The notes: generated by a model not told the origin, from the sequence alone. DNA of 64,000 bases from Phoenix dactylifera (GCF_009389715.1 NC_052404.1:9012745-9076744), one strand, 5' to 3'; shown: positions 34,496-48,134, counted from the first letter of the stretch. Numbers and translations: made by a program.

Positions 34496-37400
34496 AGTGA
34501 GTTAATTTTTCCTCTTTCTTTAAATAGTATACTAGTATTGTTCTTTTGAATTATATTTAACGAAGGTCAACAGGGAGGGAGGGAATGAACGTAGACGAGT
34601 TCCATGTCTTGCAGTACAACCACCGTGGTAGCGTTTCCTAGTAATCTATTTCAGGCAAGATTAGGAAATCGCGTTTCTTCCTGTCATGCGTCACCTGAAG
34701 GTAAATTAAAAATTATTTGAGGCGGCACGGAAATGATTGTTATACCGATATTTTGGAACATGTTTAGTTCATGAAAATTTATTTATTTAATATATTTTAC
34801 TTAAAAGTTGTTTTGGCACCTGGTAAGGTATTTTAAGGACTCAGAACTTGTTGAAAGTATGCGGTAAATAATTGTTTTATGCTTAATTTAGTTGAAATAT
34901 ACGATCTTAATAAGTCTTAAATATTAAAAGCAAAAGTATAAAATTACTTGTTTATTTAGGTATTTGAGATAAACTTATCTGAAACAATGGGCTACCAGTT
35001 GACATTATGAGGCCATGGTTTTTTCCTTCGGAAAGTGCCTCCATAGAGAGTACCTATGGCCCATCAATCACGAACTTATCTCCATGTCTGTTATTATCCT
35101 ATCTTGTTATATACATTTTTTTTGTTTGGTTAAATGAGAATTAGACAACATATCATCTAACAAAGTCTGCTGCAAGGGCATTTATCCTAGGACAAAGTAG
35201 CAGCTGATATACATTAACATCTATATCCAAGCCTACTTTTAATTAACTATCTCTATAAAGTGGTAATTAAGATTTTTTTTTTCAAAAAAAAGACCTAAAC
35301 ACTATGGGAAGATGGTTGGCACGAAATGTGCAACATATGGTGCAACCAAGGCTCATTTTGGGGTGTAGATGAAACACAGCCGTATATAATTTGGCATAAT
35401 CTCTTATCTGGTCAGCTCCTAGGAGCCTTCATCTAAACTAGCTATTGTGAAAGGAAATTCATGATAATATAATTTGGCATAATCTCTTATTTGCAGTCAC
35501 AGATATTTTTTTTATGATGGAATTCAATTGGAAGTATATCCGAATCTTATTCAGCACCGAGATAGAGTTGGACTAGTTTAGGGAACAACTTGGAACAGTG
35601 TACACTAGTCTAGGTTGGACCATACCCACTTGCAGCCAGCGGTAAGAGGCGGAGCTTCCAAGTCGCCCAAGACCGACCCACGGCGCGATTCAACGCCGGT
35701 TGGCCAGCGAAGTTTCCCCGCTGCTTCCCAGAAGGCGCTGATAGCCACCCGGCAGCGACAAAGGACCTTATCACCGCCTGGCATCAGATCGGACCGCCGA
35801 CAGCCTTCCAATCTGATGGCGTGATGTGATTTGCACACAAAAGAACGGAGACGCGTGCGCCGATGCGGCCGTTGATACCTCCCTCGACGGTTGATACGCT
35901 AGTCGCTTTATCAGAGAAGACATCAAAACTGACCGTACCTCTCATGGGCCCAAGCGGGTCGCGTACGGCTATTAAGAATCCAGCTGTTCCTATCAAATCA
36001 AAAAGGGATCCAGCTGTTGGATCGGCGCACACAGGCGGAGATTTGTCGATTACTTATCCGCTCCTTCGGGACACGTGGATGGTCGTGATCACGAGTTAGG
36101 AACAGGACAAAGAGCCAAGTGGGGACCACCAGGAGGGTCGTACGGTGGGCGGTCTCGGAGGGGATGAGATGATGACGTGGGCGCGGGGCCCACGGCCATA
36201 CCCTGCTGTCGGTGGGGTCCGCGGCCGCGGCGGCTTTTTGTTTGTCTCCGTAGCCCATCGGACTGGAATACTTGAGGATGCCATCATCATGTTCTGTTTG
36301 CATTAAAAAGAAAAAATAACTGTACTATAAGAAAATTTTATTAATTATTTATATCTTGACACTTCATAATGATCGAGATTGGCCAAATTTTATTGATACA
36401 GAAGTAATATTCGATGTAGATTAATATAATTAACCATGCAAGAGGAATTATGAGAATAAAGAGCATCATTCACGCGAGCAATCATGTGTAACTGTCAAAA
36501 AAAGAATTATCAAGATATATGAAGATGAGCAAGGCTTATTCTCTGCCACACTTTACATAGATGTATGGATAATTGATGTCAACACCAATATAGACAAGAT
36601 TTCTACAACTCACCTATATTCTACGACGGGTAGCTAGAGGAGGATGTATCAAAATTTTCTTGGACTTAATTATGTATTTATGTGCTATCTTGGATTTTAA
36701 TTTTAATGATCATAACTCACAAGTTATCATCTTTTTTAAGATAAATTTTAAAAGTTTTTCTTACTCAAAAAAAGGTACACTTTTCTTCTAGTAAGTTTCT
36801 CTCTAAATAGATATAGCAATCAAGCTTGAGTCTCATCCAACTTGGTTTTAAATTTAATTTTGAGCTTGAACTCTAAGATCAAACTTAAATTGTTTATCGG
36901 GATGTTAAAATGAACTTGAACTTAATTTCAAATAATGCTAAGCATGAGTTTACTTGATCAGCTAGATAATCCCAAATTGAGCTGAAGTCAAATTAAGTTT
37001 AAATCAAGCTCAATCTTAATCTAATAACCCACTGTATAAAGCCTATAATATGTAATACACATTACTAATATATTCCAGCTTTACCCAGCGAAGTTGATTT
37101 TTGGCTCTATTTAAAATTAATTTTAAGCTCAATTTGCTGAATCAAGCATAGTTTGTATAGTATCAAACTAAGCTTAATTCTAGGTCTTTGAATTGAACAC
37201 AAGCGGAGCTCAGGCTGCTTAGTTTGCCCAATATCATTGCTAATCCATCTATAAAATAAACATATCCACAAGGCACCCCCCTTTTTTTTTGGGTACTACA
37301 ATCCATGTTCAGTCTATCTGATAATATAAGGATCATGTGCAGCTTTGAGGTAGCATAGTGAAGGTGCTTACATCACTAGGTCTTTTAATTACTTAAGTGA

Positions 37401-39743
37401 GAATTATGATCATTGAAGTACTAATTTTTCTAATAATAAATATTAGAAATAATTATAATAATAATAATTGCAGTTTTGTCTATCTAAACAGGTGAAGATT
37501 AGAACGCGAAACTTTTCTCCTGCACATCTGGAGGAGAGAGATGCCAAGAGCCAAACCCAAGCCCTATTAGGGATGTTCTCTTAAATCATAATGGCACATC
37601 TAAAAGAAAGGAGTTTTTTGTTAAAATATTTACAGAAAAAAAAATAATAAAAAAGAGAGAGAAAAGTAATTTTATTTCTCTGTTTCATTATATTTGGTAC
37701 ATATTATGGGTTACATATATTCGTGTACATACTCAATACAAGAAAAATAATATAGACTGATATAAAATCATACTAACAAAGCAAAATATTACTCGATGAT
37801 ACAAGTTGTTACACGATTTTTAAAATTATTTTAACTAGATCATACTAACAAAAAATAAAAATACCGACCAATATAAAATCACGCTAATAAAAAAAATATT
37901 TTAGGTCGATACAGGTTATTGCGTGATCCTCAAAATTATGCTAATAGTTTTGATTGATCTTGCAAAAATATTATATTACTTTTTTTTTGTTTCTCTTGTG
38001 GCCACCTAATTGGGCTTACAAGCAAAGACATCCATAGAAAACTACACTAAGTTCCGGATAGATCACATAGAAATTCTACCCGGCGCCCGATTAGCCACCC
38101 ATTTTACTTTCGTATGATTCAATTCCATGGATGTCCTTCTGTAATAAATTTAAAAGACAAAACTGCCGTTCTAGAACAGAGAGAGGATATGCCACTGCAT
38201 GAAAACTGGCGAGCGGAGGAAGGTTATCCATGTCTTTTAAATACTATTGATTTGGGTGGCAAGGCCTTCCTTTTACTCAAAAAAACAAAAGAAAAATCTA
38301 CTATTGACTTGAAACTCGACCAGACGCTTCATAATTTACACACTTTAGAATGGATAATGACGTTTAATCTTAAGACCCACCCACCACATACAATGGCAGC
38401 TGAACCTTCGACGAAACTTCATGGCAGCCCACAACAGTCTAAACGTGGCGAGCGTCTACCCAAGGCACCTCAAGTCGAACAGGTGTGTGTGTGAGATATT
38501 CTTGAGAGTTTCAGAAGGTTGCCACAAAAGTCTGATAAGAGCAGTGATGATATATACTATGATAGAAACTTCAGAAGTTGCTCGTCAAATTCTATTGCGA
38601 AGTTCATCTACAAGTTCCTTCATCTGGTAGGTGAGATATTTTATAGATTTTCCTTTTGAATTTGCTCTCACTAGATCTTCCTGCAGTCGGGGAATATATC
38701 ATTCATTGAAGAAATCTAGACGTTTTATACACCCGTCAAAAAGGAAAAAGAAAAAGATAGAAAGGAAACAAGAAGTCTACGTGTCCACGCCATACAACAA
38801 TTCAAATAAGACGAAAAAAAGAGACTATTAGCTGCCTAATTGAAGAACAAAAAGACAAAAAAAAAAGACTATTAATTGACCAACCGGAGACAAAGTACTT
38901 CTGGGGAGCTTGATAACATAACACCATTCAAATAAAATTTTAGTTTATAATGACTTTATTTTAACCGGTAAATATACTTTCATGAGATTTTTTTGGGGGG
39001 GCTTTTTTGGTAGGATTGAGGTATTATACCTTTTTTTGGTATAAATATATTCATGGGAGTTAGAGAATAGAAGATCTAAAAGCTAGGTTCGAGTGGTAGA
39101 AGAGTCCCATAACCTAGTCCTTCACCTTGAAGGATTAAGGAAAATAGTTGGCAAGTAACAAAAAAAACAAAAAAAAATAGTTGGCAGCAGTACTATTTTC
39201 TTTTTTAAGATTAAGAGGTTTTTTTTATTGAGTTTAGGAGGGCCTAATCTCTTTTAGAGTTGAACCTCTACCCCAAATGGCAAGAGGTTATACCACGCAA
39301 GCAAGTAATTAATGGTTCTTGTGATAAATTGAATCAAGAAAAAAACTGCAAACCTTGTAGAATAATTCATTCCATAAGCCATATCAACAGCTGTTTGCTC
39401 TACCTATTAGCTTTCATGTCCTAGAATTTATAAGGGTGGTTCGGTGTTTAGAATATGATGCTGGCACATTATTATCTCAATACTCATAAAATATTCTTTT
39501 CATATATTTGGAGAGTAGACTCTACTTCTTTTTATGAAAAAGATTAAAATCAATTCTAACCAAGAAAAGAGCAAGAAATTCGCACTAAAACACACCCAGC
39601 CTGCTATCCCAAAAGCTTGCAACCCACATGCCAAATAGCGTGTGCTAAATTTGGTGACCTAAGATTTAGGTGCCAATTAACTTCAATCAAAAATAAAAAA
39701 TTGACGTGCCAACAAGATGATACTAAATGGTTGGACTGGCAAG
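34496..39743. other. intergenic, no supported gene
   Basis: 35600-36300 is GC-richer and carries G-box-like words, CACGTG at 36072 and GACGTGGG near 36174, which might be distal control sites of the CIPK gene. 36810-37230 is an AT-rich stretch with many diverged AGCTCAA/TTGAGCTT words, probably an old repeat. 37755-37960 holds two similar units about 111 bases apart (TATAAAATCA...CTAA..AAAAATATT...GATACA.GTT.TT.C..GAT). The open frames at 38114-38494 match nothing I know. Confidence 0.4.
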
Positions 39744-39754
39744 GGCGAGCAGCA

Positions 39755-40376
39755 GTGAGTTCCTTTGGGATGGTCAAGGATATCTAGGACACCCGTTTCG
39801 CTAATTTTAGCGCCCAGATTTGCCTTGTTCTCTTGGGTGCCCCTACTCCTTGATCATCTCAAAGTGAAATTCGATGGCAGCAGGTCGGCGGATGGAGTAT
39901 ATGGAGGAGTTGGATTTGTGATCAGAGACCACCAGGATACACTGGTAGAGGCAGGAGGTCGGTGTACCTTTGAGGCGACGGCCATTGAGGCGAAGCTTCA
40001 GGCAACATGGGAGGGTATCTCCTACGCGAGGAGAGTGCTGGATGCAAACAGAATATATTTGGAGGGGGACTCCTCGACGGTAATCGATTAGATATGGGGA
40101 GCGGACCGATACGGGGATGACCACCCACTGATTTGTGAGACCTGCAGACTGGTTAAAGGTTTGATCTCTTTTCAGACAGCGCATGTGTATTGAGAGACGA
40201 ACAGAGTCGCGGACTAGATCGCTTTCTACGTAGCTCAACACTTTGGGGAGCTCTTTTGGACTACTATCACGGAGGTTCCTTCTTCCTTGTATCATTTGGT
40301 TGCTTCTGACTTGGTAGGTTGTACTCATGTAAGAGTAATTTGAATGTCGTTTTCTACCCAAAAAAAAAAAAAAAAT
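39755..40376 (+). mobile_element. 5'-truncated LINE remnant (RNase H module, poly-A, target duplication)
   Basis: From 39858 a frame reads DHLKVKFDGSRSADGVYGGVGFVIRDHQDTLVEAGGRCTFEATAIEAKLQATWEGISYARRVLDANRIYLEGDSSTVID, the N-terminal two thirds of the RNase H-like domain. A stop follows, and FQTAHVY..TNRVAD-like text continues in the same region. It ends in a 15-base A-tract (about 40361-40375). GGCGAGC-AGC occurs at 39744-39754 and again right after the tail at 40377-40387 with one mismatch, a probable target duplication, making the insertion about 622 bp. Confidence 0.78.
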
Positions 40377-40387
40377 GGCGAGCTAGC

Positions 40388-41709
40388 CGCCTCACATGCC
40401 TAGTCATACAAAGCAAGTGAAGGAGACCGAGCCTCTCTTTTTTTATTATTAAGGTTGTATAATTATGGACTCATGGAAGCGCCGTGTTATCTTAATTATC
40501 CCCTTGGCGTCTGCTACTTGGTGACTGCTGGAGTCGCCATACAAAACATAGAAGCATTTAGAGGTCTCCAAGTCCGGGCTGAAAGATTAGGTGGTCTCCA
40601 GTGGGCCTGTCCGTTGTACCGGGTGTGACAGGAGACTATCGTGTTCCTCGTGCTTTGAGAGGGACGTTGAGTGGCCGAGTAGCAGACTACTGCTTCACGA
40701 CTCTGGATTCACGACTCTGGATAAGATGATGATCTTTGCGGCCACCGTATCTCTAGCGGTCTTACCAATGGATAAGTGTTCTTTAATGAGATCTATGATG
40801 AGATCCAGTCAAGAGAAGGCCACGGATGGATGGCGGCCAGCAGACGCGAGACTGAAGCCTCCGCCGCCAATCATGGGAAGAAATTCGATTTACAGCACGG
40901 GAAAGAACTTCAAAGAATTCGGATGTTCCTCAAAGAAAAAACTTTCCAAATATTCAAAGGTCATTGTTTGAAAACCTATCAGATGATACGACGAACAGAA
41001 TGTGAAAAGATCAATAAAGAAAAAGCAAAACAAAAAAACTACATTTTTTATTATTTACTTTTAGTATTTTTATTATTTACTGTTATTTTATTTTATTTTA
41101 AAATTCAGCATATTTTTTCTGACCATTTTCAAAAAGTACGTACAAAAAGTAATAGACGTTTTTCGTTCTTATTTTTCTTATAAACGCCTATTGCCCGATG
41201 AATAGGACAGAGGCCTTACAAACCTTTGATACAAGTTCAAAGCAGAGAGATAAATAGAGCACTGCACCTTCTTATGGTTTTGGGTCGTGTTGGAGGCAAG
41301 TAAAAGGAGGTGCTGGTAAATAATACTTGGGACAACCTCAAGATGGGAGGGTCAAACTCAAATTTGAAGGTGGAAGATGGGATGTAACCTTGCGGGAAGC
41401 CACGAAGACAATGCTGTGACCATTTGAAAGTGCATCTAAGAAACAAAGTTATTTACGGGTTGGAGAAGCTGCAATCAAGTAGACAAATGATAGCATATAC
41501 AGATCTAACCAACAATGTTACAATCCAATGGTAGAGGCAATTTGCAACTATGGCAAAATACGGAGATGCAAACCTTAAAATTACAGGCTTAACAACAATA
41601 GGGAGGGCAAAATGTTACTTTATAGCAACTTCTTTTCCCAATCCAAATCTTTTACAAATTCAATTTGTACTGCCTCCTCTTGGGCTCGGGTAACTGTACT
41701 TCTATAGCT
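40388..41709. other. intergenic and 3' flank of the saposin gene
   Basis: A short direct repeat CACGACTCTGGAT lies at about 40695-40722. 41030-41180 is AT-rich. The saposin 3' UTR should fall just below 41710. No gene was recognised. Confidence 0.35.
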
Positions 41710-44700
41710 TCAAGCAACAGCTAGTAATTCTGAACTCACCACCACTTCTTGACTAGCTTTGCATGCATGGATTAAAGCACAGACATCTGTTGTTTCGAGA
41801 AACTTCTCAAGGTTCACCATGATTAGAGGACCGTATTCGAAGACCAATCTCTTGCACTGCACAAGGAAATGAGAAAAACAGATGAAATCACAAGAGAACA
41901 ACGAAGGTCAACACCACCTTCAATTTTCAAAATGCAAAGCCTACAGGATAAATTGAATTACAAATTTAACACCCCAGTTATCTAGTGATTACTAGGAATT
42001 CCACCATTATTTAAAAGTATTTGGTGGTTGCAGGTCTTGTGTGACTTAATACTTGATCATCTAGCAGATAGGCAGTATGTTGCTTACCTGTTGCACAAAA
42101 TTCTCCACCTTGTTGCACACTTTCAAAAGCATCTCAATTATCTCAAGCTGCAGATTTTTCATACAAGAAAATAGATGGTCACGTTAAGCAATAAATGTCT
42201 ATGCTTAAGCAATAATTATGCCTCCATAAATTCAGTGCAAGAAATCCTGAGAGGCCAAACTGTATTTCTTAACAACTTGTGCAGAGCAATAAAATCCTTT
42301 CTACTCTAAAAGAGGCCATGGTCGAGGAAAAAATGAGAGGTCACCTAAGCTGCATAGATCAATTACGATAGCAAAAGATGTGACCACATCATAAGTTAGT
42401 TGAAAAGAGGAACAGAGAACAACTGTCAAGTACAATTTTGGTGGGGAATAGTCTTAAGAACGTTGCTGTTAACCAGTAAAGATGAAAGTACTCTAACACG
42501 GCCAAGTTATGTTGTCCTTAGTCACTCTGTATCACAAACTGTGGCTTCACCAACACCATACAATTCTGATATTGGGTAAAGATCACGCATCAACAAGTAT
42601 TGACCTACCATCAATTGATATCACTAAGCAATCTATTATACCTTACACAAAATGGTATGTATGAGAGACAATATTATTGAAGTTGTAACTGTAAAGTCCT
42701 TTGAAATGCACGTAATGCCAGAGATGTCATCATTTATGCGAATTTATGCAAGTTTAATGTTAATTTGTAGTTTGCAGTAGAAATACATAGTACCATGTCC
42801 AGTCTCAATGTTATTATAGAATAAGCATGTATTTGAGATGCAGGACTTATTGCATATGATGTATTTAGAAACAATCGTGTGTAACCAAATTTGAGTCCTG
42901 GGCAATTGATGGTTGCATTAGAAACCTTGCCTTTTACACTCTCTGTCTAGAATTTGTCTATAAACGCTCTGAACTTTGGAGGGTTGCTCCCTGGTCACAT
43001 AAATTTAACCAAAGCAATTAATGAGGTAGAGTTAAATGACTTTAAAATCCATGTCTTGGGCCGATCTTCTCAGGCAAGTACTTTGGCGCCCATTTGAAAG
43101 GTTCAATGTCAATTTTAGAGCCGACCGCACAAGATTCTTGGGCTTGTTGTTTGTTGGTTATAGCTAATATATGTATTTATAAGAAATAAAAATCTACTTT
43201 GAAGCTTGGAACATTTCTAGTCATTGCAATAAAGCTGTATAGGATATGCTATTACATCAAAGCCACACAGAATAGTCTATATTAGAAAAGATCATTTTTT
43301 TCATTGCATCTTCAAATTCCTCTTAAGTATCTATCAGTATGTTACTATATATAATTATACTGATGGATGCAAAAATGGCACCATAACGTTCTATGGTAAG
43401 TATATGTACCATTAAGTGACCACTGCATGACATGTAGAATCAATTTCATAAATGAATAAATATGAAAGTGTATTGCTGCAAAGTAAGAGAGAGTTACACA
43501 TTTAATAGCATGTAGTGAATTTGATAACAGTGAAGAACATATAACAACTATCTAGACAACAGAAAATTTAATGCTTCGAAGATGACTGTTTTCAGAATCT
43601 CCCAACCAGAATATCAGAGATCATTGTTAGCATAAGATGCAAGCAAGAACCTGGTTATGAAACTGCATAGACCAGAAGGGTACTAGCATACCTGCATGTC
43701 AGGATCTTTCAGTTTGGTAAGAATTTCCACAACAGCATGATGGCAGATTGTGCAGGCATCATCACGCTTTGGCAAAGGAATCAATATTGTCTTTTTACAG
43801 AAATTCACCTTCTCACAGAATTGCTCTGGGTGTATCGTAGCAATCTCGATGAAGAAAAGAGGTGCGTAATAGTCTACTAACAAAACACACTACCAGGAAA
43901 ATATGTTTAAGAGCACAAAACCATCATCGCCATTTCAAAAGATAAAGAAAGTGATATTTGGATTACAAGTTTACATAGGCCAAACAAGATGAGCTTACCT
44001 GCTTTTCAAAAGAATGCAGACGAGAACATGCTTGATGAAGGGTATTGATAATCTCAGCCTGGGTCTTATTCTCACCAAGATGGTATATAGCCTGGGAAGT
44101 AAATTCTTCACATAGTGTGCACAATTCTTGATTCCTTGCAACTGATTCAGACATTCTATTTTCACTTTGTATCTTGTAATCCACTGGCATAACAGGAAAT
44201 ACAAAAAGAATCACCAACTTTTCTGGATATCAAGTTAAAGGATTCTCTAATTCAATATTTTAAAAACCAGACTGGACCAGCCAGTTCAACTGGTTGAACC
44301 ATCAACCTGTTAGGCTCTCATCCAGATATGCCCATAAAATTGGTGAGGAGAGGAAAATTAACCTCTATCATTAAAACCAGAACAAACCATGCTTAAACTA
44401 GCAATTTGTTTGAACCGCTCCAAGTTTGAACAAACTGGTTAGTTTTTGAGATACATAAAACTCAGCCTCTCTGTTTGCAATTGGGGATTAGGTTTGGGTT
44501 TTTGACTTGATTGCTCTCTCACTGGCACGAGCACAATGCCTTCTTCCTCTAGAATGAAGATGGAGGATGGAGGCGGAAGACAACCAGTAACTCCCATGGA
44601 ACTTGAAATTAGGCATGCTTCCCATCTCTCATTGTGACTCTCCCCCTTCTCCCACTCCCTCTTTGTCTCTCCCTCTCTCTCTCTCCCACCCCCCCACCCA

Positions 44701-44804
44701 CCAACCAACCAATCCACCTCTCAAGCCTCTTCCCTCCACCCCACATCTATACCCCTCCCTCTCTGCTTTCGGCCCCCTTAACAACCAGAGCCTAGGAGTA
44801 GCAC

Positions 44805-44843
<39 letters not shown>

Positions 44844-46936
44844 TTTGCTGCCAACCCTCTTGGCATCGCACCCGAACAGTAGGCTGGTAGCAAACTGTCT
44901 GCTTGCCCCTCTCCATGTCCCTTTCTCCTCTTTGCACTCGATCTTTCTCTCATTTCTTCAGTCTCTCTTATTCTTTCATCCACTTCCCACCACTCGTCTC
45001 ATTAGATAGTCAAATCTTTAACCTTTAACTCGATAAACTTTGTTTACTATGAATAAGTTCCCAATTGACAATTTTAGCATGTTGGAGGAAAAGCACAACT
45101 TAATTTAATGATTTTTTTTAAAATTAATTTAGTCGGGATTCTTCGTAGACACTCTGCTCATGGATCCAAAAAGAGTACTAAAAAATGTCTGGAAAATGCT
45201 AATGAAACTTGGATTTTATTTTTATTTATATATATATATTTTAACTTTAATTAATTTTTTATATATAAATAATTATTAATACATAATAATTATTAATATA
45301 CATATTTATTATGTCAAGATAATATCATGGTTTGATTTTGGTTAACCTGACAACTAAGCCAGTAACCCATGATCTGGTCACTTTTCCAGTTCGAAGAGCG
45401 GTCTAGGTTTTAAAACATTGCTTTAATTACATAAAATTAGATGCTTAAGTATTAATGGACTTGCTAATTCAAGTCTTATTATAGACTACAATAGATGCTC
45501 AGCAACAAGCTCCAAAAAACTCATTCCAATTTAGTTGACAAACTGTATAATACTGAATCATAATGCAGTGGGTCCAGAGATAGTTTTACACAAAACACAC
45601 ATTATCAATATTCCTCAATTTCCTTGTTGAGGTATTCAAAATTCTATGATAGACTAAAAAGACTAGATTATTTTAATTTATATGTTAGGTTTCTTATCTG
45701 CTTCAATCCCTAATATTGCAGGAAAGATAAGGGAATCATCATTCCTAACAAGAAAAATGTAAATTTTCTAGTATTCGCATTATGAAATTCTTGATATTCC
45801 AGGCTGAAGGTGCCTATTAAGCTGATTCAACTAAAGTAACTAGAGTATGAAACTTATAGTTCTTAATTTCCATATTTCCAGATTGTTTGGTGTCTTATTA
45901 TCTTTTCTGAATGCAGTTCATATAAGTTTGAATAGATAAGGTGATTTTATCATTGATAAAGAGAATGATTATCTGTCTTAAGTCAATCTCTTGTTGTATC
46001 TAATAAAGGCCCTTTATAAGCTTCGAAATATGACCTTCAACATTTTATGTTAACTAGAAAAATCAAGTTCCTCTAGCATAAATTTGCAAGATGAATTATG
46101 TTCTGTGGTCGTAATGTAATTGGTTAGTGGGGAAAAATAATGGCACCGACCAGACCTAAAAACTGATATAGCGCCATTTTACAATATCCGAAACTTTGCC
46201 ATGAAAACTTCATTAGTCAAACTAGTTACCTCAATATCATGTAATTGTCTACAATACATTGGTAAAGACTAGAGTTTTGAAGAACAGAAAAACTTCATAC
46301 TCATCAAACTGCAATGTACATAAATAAGTAGAACCTGAACAAATTGCCTTTATTATTTGTCAAAAAATTGCTAATATTTTTGGTAGTACTGCCAATATGT
46401 GAGGTTACATGGTACCACAATTATATGACATCGTTATGTACCTTTTGATAATATTCTACAATCTAAGGACAAAATCCCATAAAATATACATCTATATCCA
46501 AAATTTTCCACTAAATAGTAGATATACGCATGGATAAAAGGAATTTTTTTCACAAGCAAAATCTGCATGAAAAGAGTAAAAGCAGAAAAAGGAAAAAGAA
46601 AAGAGCAAAAAATAGTTTCAATCAACTCATACTAAGAAAATTGAAGCTGAAAGAACTACCTTGACTATGTATATTTATCTTCTTATAATATTCTTCATTC
46701 TGAAAATAATTTCATTACTCATATTAGTTACCTCAATTACTTAAATGCTTGAATGACGTGTAGCATTTAATGTTAGATTGAATATAAAAATACAGATCAA
46801 AGGGGATGTGATAAACATAATAAAGAAAGATTGTTAATGACATACCCATGATATCCAAGGTTAACAAATCTCTAGCATTTGTACAGGCAGAGCTGGCCAG
46901 CATAAGAAGAAGCATGAACCTCATTCTCAAACCCAT
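41710..46936 (-). CDS. saposin-B domain protein (prosaposin-like), 226 aa, five coding exons
   Basis: Saposins bind and present membrane lipids to hydrolases; plant members are secretory or vacuolar and their substrates are little known. Coding exons on the minus strand: 46936-46846, 44183-43999, 43889-43692, 42147-42088 and 41856-41710, all with GT-AG borders. The reading frame is continuous across all joins (one phase-1 join, Met-Val at exons 1/2). A signal peptide MGLRMRFMLLLMLASSACTNA opens the protein. Two saposin-B domains follow, with six cysteines each: 52, 55, 83, 93, 117, 123 and 138, 141, 169, 179, 204, 210. The first has the usual N-glycosylation site (Asn69, NKT). Characteristic text is LVDYYAPLFF and ACTICHHAVVEILTKL. 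The start codon lies five bases after a leader-intron acceptor (ACAG, ending at 46942), so the leader is spliced. Confidence 0.93.
44254..45419. mobile_element. MULE-like non-autonomous element inside saposin intron, about 1.17 kb
   Basis: The left end AATATTTTAAAAACCAGAC and the complement of the right end AATGTTTTAAAACCTAGAC are inverted repeats, of the TTTTAAAACCxGxCC type found in Mutator-like MITEs of many plants. Flanks TCTCTAATTC (44244-44253) and GCTTTAATTA (45420-45429) agree at seven of ten positions, consistent with a decayed 9-10-bp target duplication. The interior has a C/T-rich stretch (about 44630-45000) with a (CT)n run, then an AT-rich half. No transposase is present. Confidence 0.65.
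44811..44839. repeat. (CT)n microsatellite
   Basis: About 14 CT units in a longer C/T-rich stretch of the MULE-like element. Confidence 0.95.
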
Positions 46937-46941
46937 TATAC

Positions 46942-48130
46942 CTGTCAAGTACACATGGAAGTCATATTTACTCGCATTAGACTGTTAAAAAAAAAATCAT
47001 TCCCACAACAAAAACAAAATCATCTCTACATCAGTCACATAATCCATGGACATCATTCTTGGATTGGTGAACACAAATATTCCAACTTCTTTTGCTTTTA
47101 GGTAGGCATAAACTGAACCAATAACAGAAGGGTGTTAACTATGTGTCCTTCAGTTTGCAATCACTTTTAAAGGCATCATTAAACTTTATTGTTATGCAAA
47201 CATCAACTGCAAAAATAGAATCATCCAGAATTATATGAAAACTATCTTTTAAGATCATCAGAAATACAGGCAACATTACTTTGCCCTGAACGCCAATAAA
47301 CTGACAATTCCAGCAATCAACGATCCATTTATATAACTTTTCAATGCAATAGCGACAAAATTTAGGTGTACAATGAATCTATAAGAAAACCAATTTTAAG
47401 AGTTACGAAAGGTCTACCTATGGAAGCTGTATCTTGTTACATCTTGGCAGGTCTCCAAATCTCTAAAGATTGATCCTTTGGCAGCAATCTCTATTACAAT
47501 TTCAAAATGGAATCAGATTAAAGTTACTATTAAAAACAGATGGCTACAGATACCACCCCAACTAACTTAGTATTTGGGGTTTTAGTTTCGGATTGTAAAA
47601 CTTGTTCTTGAAGATGTCCAATCCGAAAACATCATCATAAGAATAAGAGGTGCAAAAGTTCCCTGCAGACACCATCATGAAGGTGATAGCTTCCCTCACT
47701 GCTGAGAAGTCATCATTTAGACAATTTAAGAGATGAAGCACAATAAGAACAAAACTTCACTTTCCCGTTCAAAACAAAATCAACATCTCAAATTTAATGA
47801 ATTTGGGAAAAACAATAATTTCGCCCCAAGATGACAGCCACCGGTGACTCTTTCTATAGGTCATTACCGATAAAAAAAAAAAGATCATCAGATCATTAAA
47901 ATTACAGATATTATAACCAAAGAAAAGATGACTTTACCATCCAAAACAAAATCTTTCCAACGAAACTTAATTCTTATAACGATGTCGATTCGTACCTAGG
48001 CTTAAGATTAGAGGGGACTTCGGATCTCCTCCTCTCGAAACTCCGACGGAAGGGAAGGGAGGCGGCCGCCATTGCCATGGGGTAGGGATTGGATAAAAAG
48101 AAGGAAGCGTGACCGGCTAGAGGAGCTTTT
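46942..48130 (-). other. 5' leader and leader intron of the saposin gene
   Basis: A leader exon, about 48110-47996, ends TTAAGCCTAG with donor GTACGAATC. The acceptor TTGACAG ends at 46942, next to the first coding exon. The leader exon has an upstream ATG (CCCCATGGCAATGGCGG) that opens a frame MAMAAASLPFRRSF. An additional leader exon near 47430 is possible but not shown. Confidence 0.5.
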
Positions 48131-48134
48131 AGGG

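Noticed and set aside
35605-36303. Overlapping frames of 64-101 codons in the GC-rich island
   Set aside because: No start context, domain or splice pattern; more likely regulatory or intergenic GC-rich sequence.
38114-38494. A 126-codon + strand frame
   Set aside because: No recognised domain and AT-rich, Lys-rich text across short A-runs; not enough to call a gene.
44603-44983. Frames with Ser/Leu or Arg/Glu repeats over the CT microsatellite
   Set aside because: Produced by (CT)n and neighbouring pyrimidine-rich DNA of the MULE-like element.
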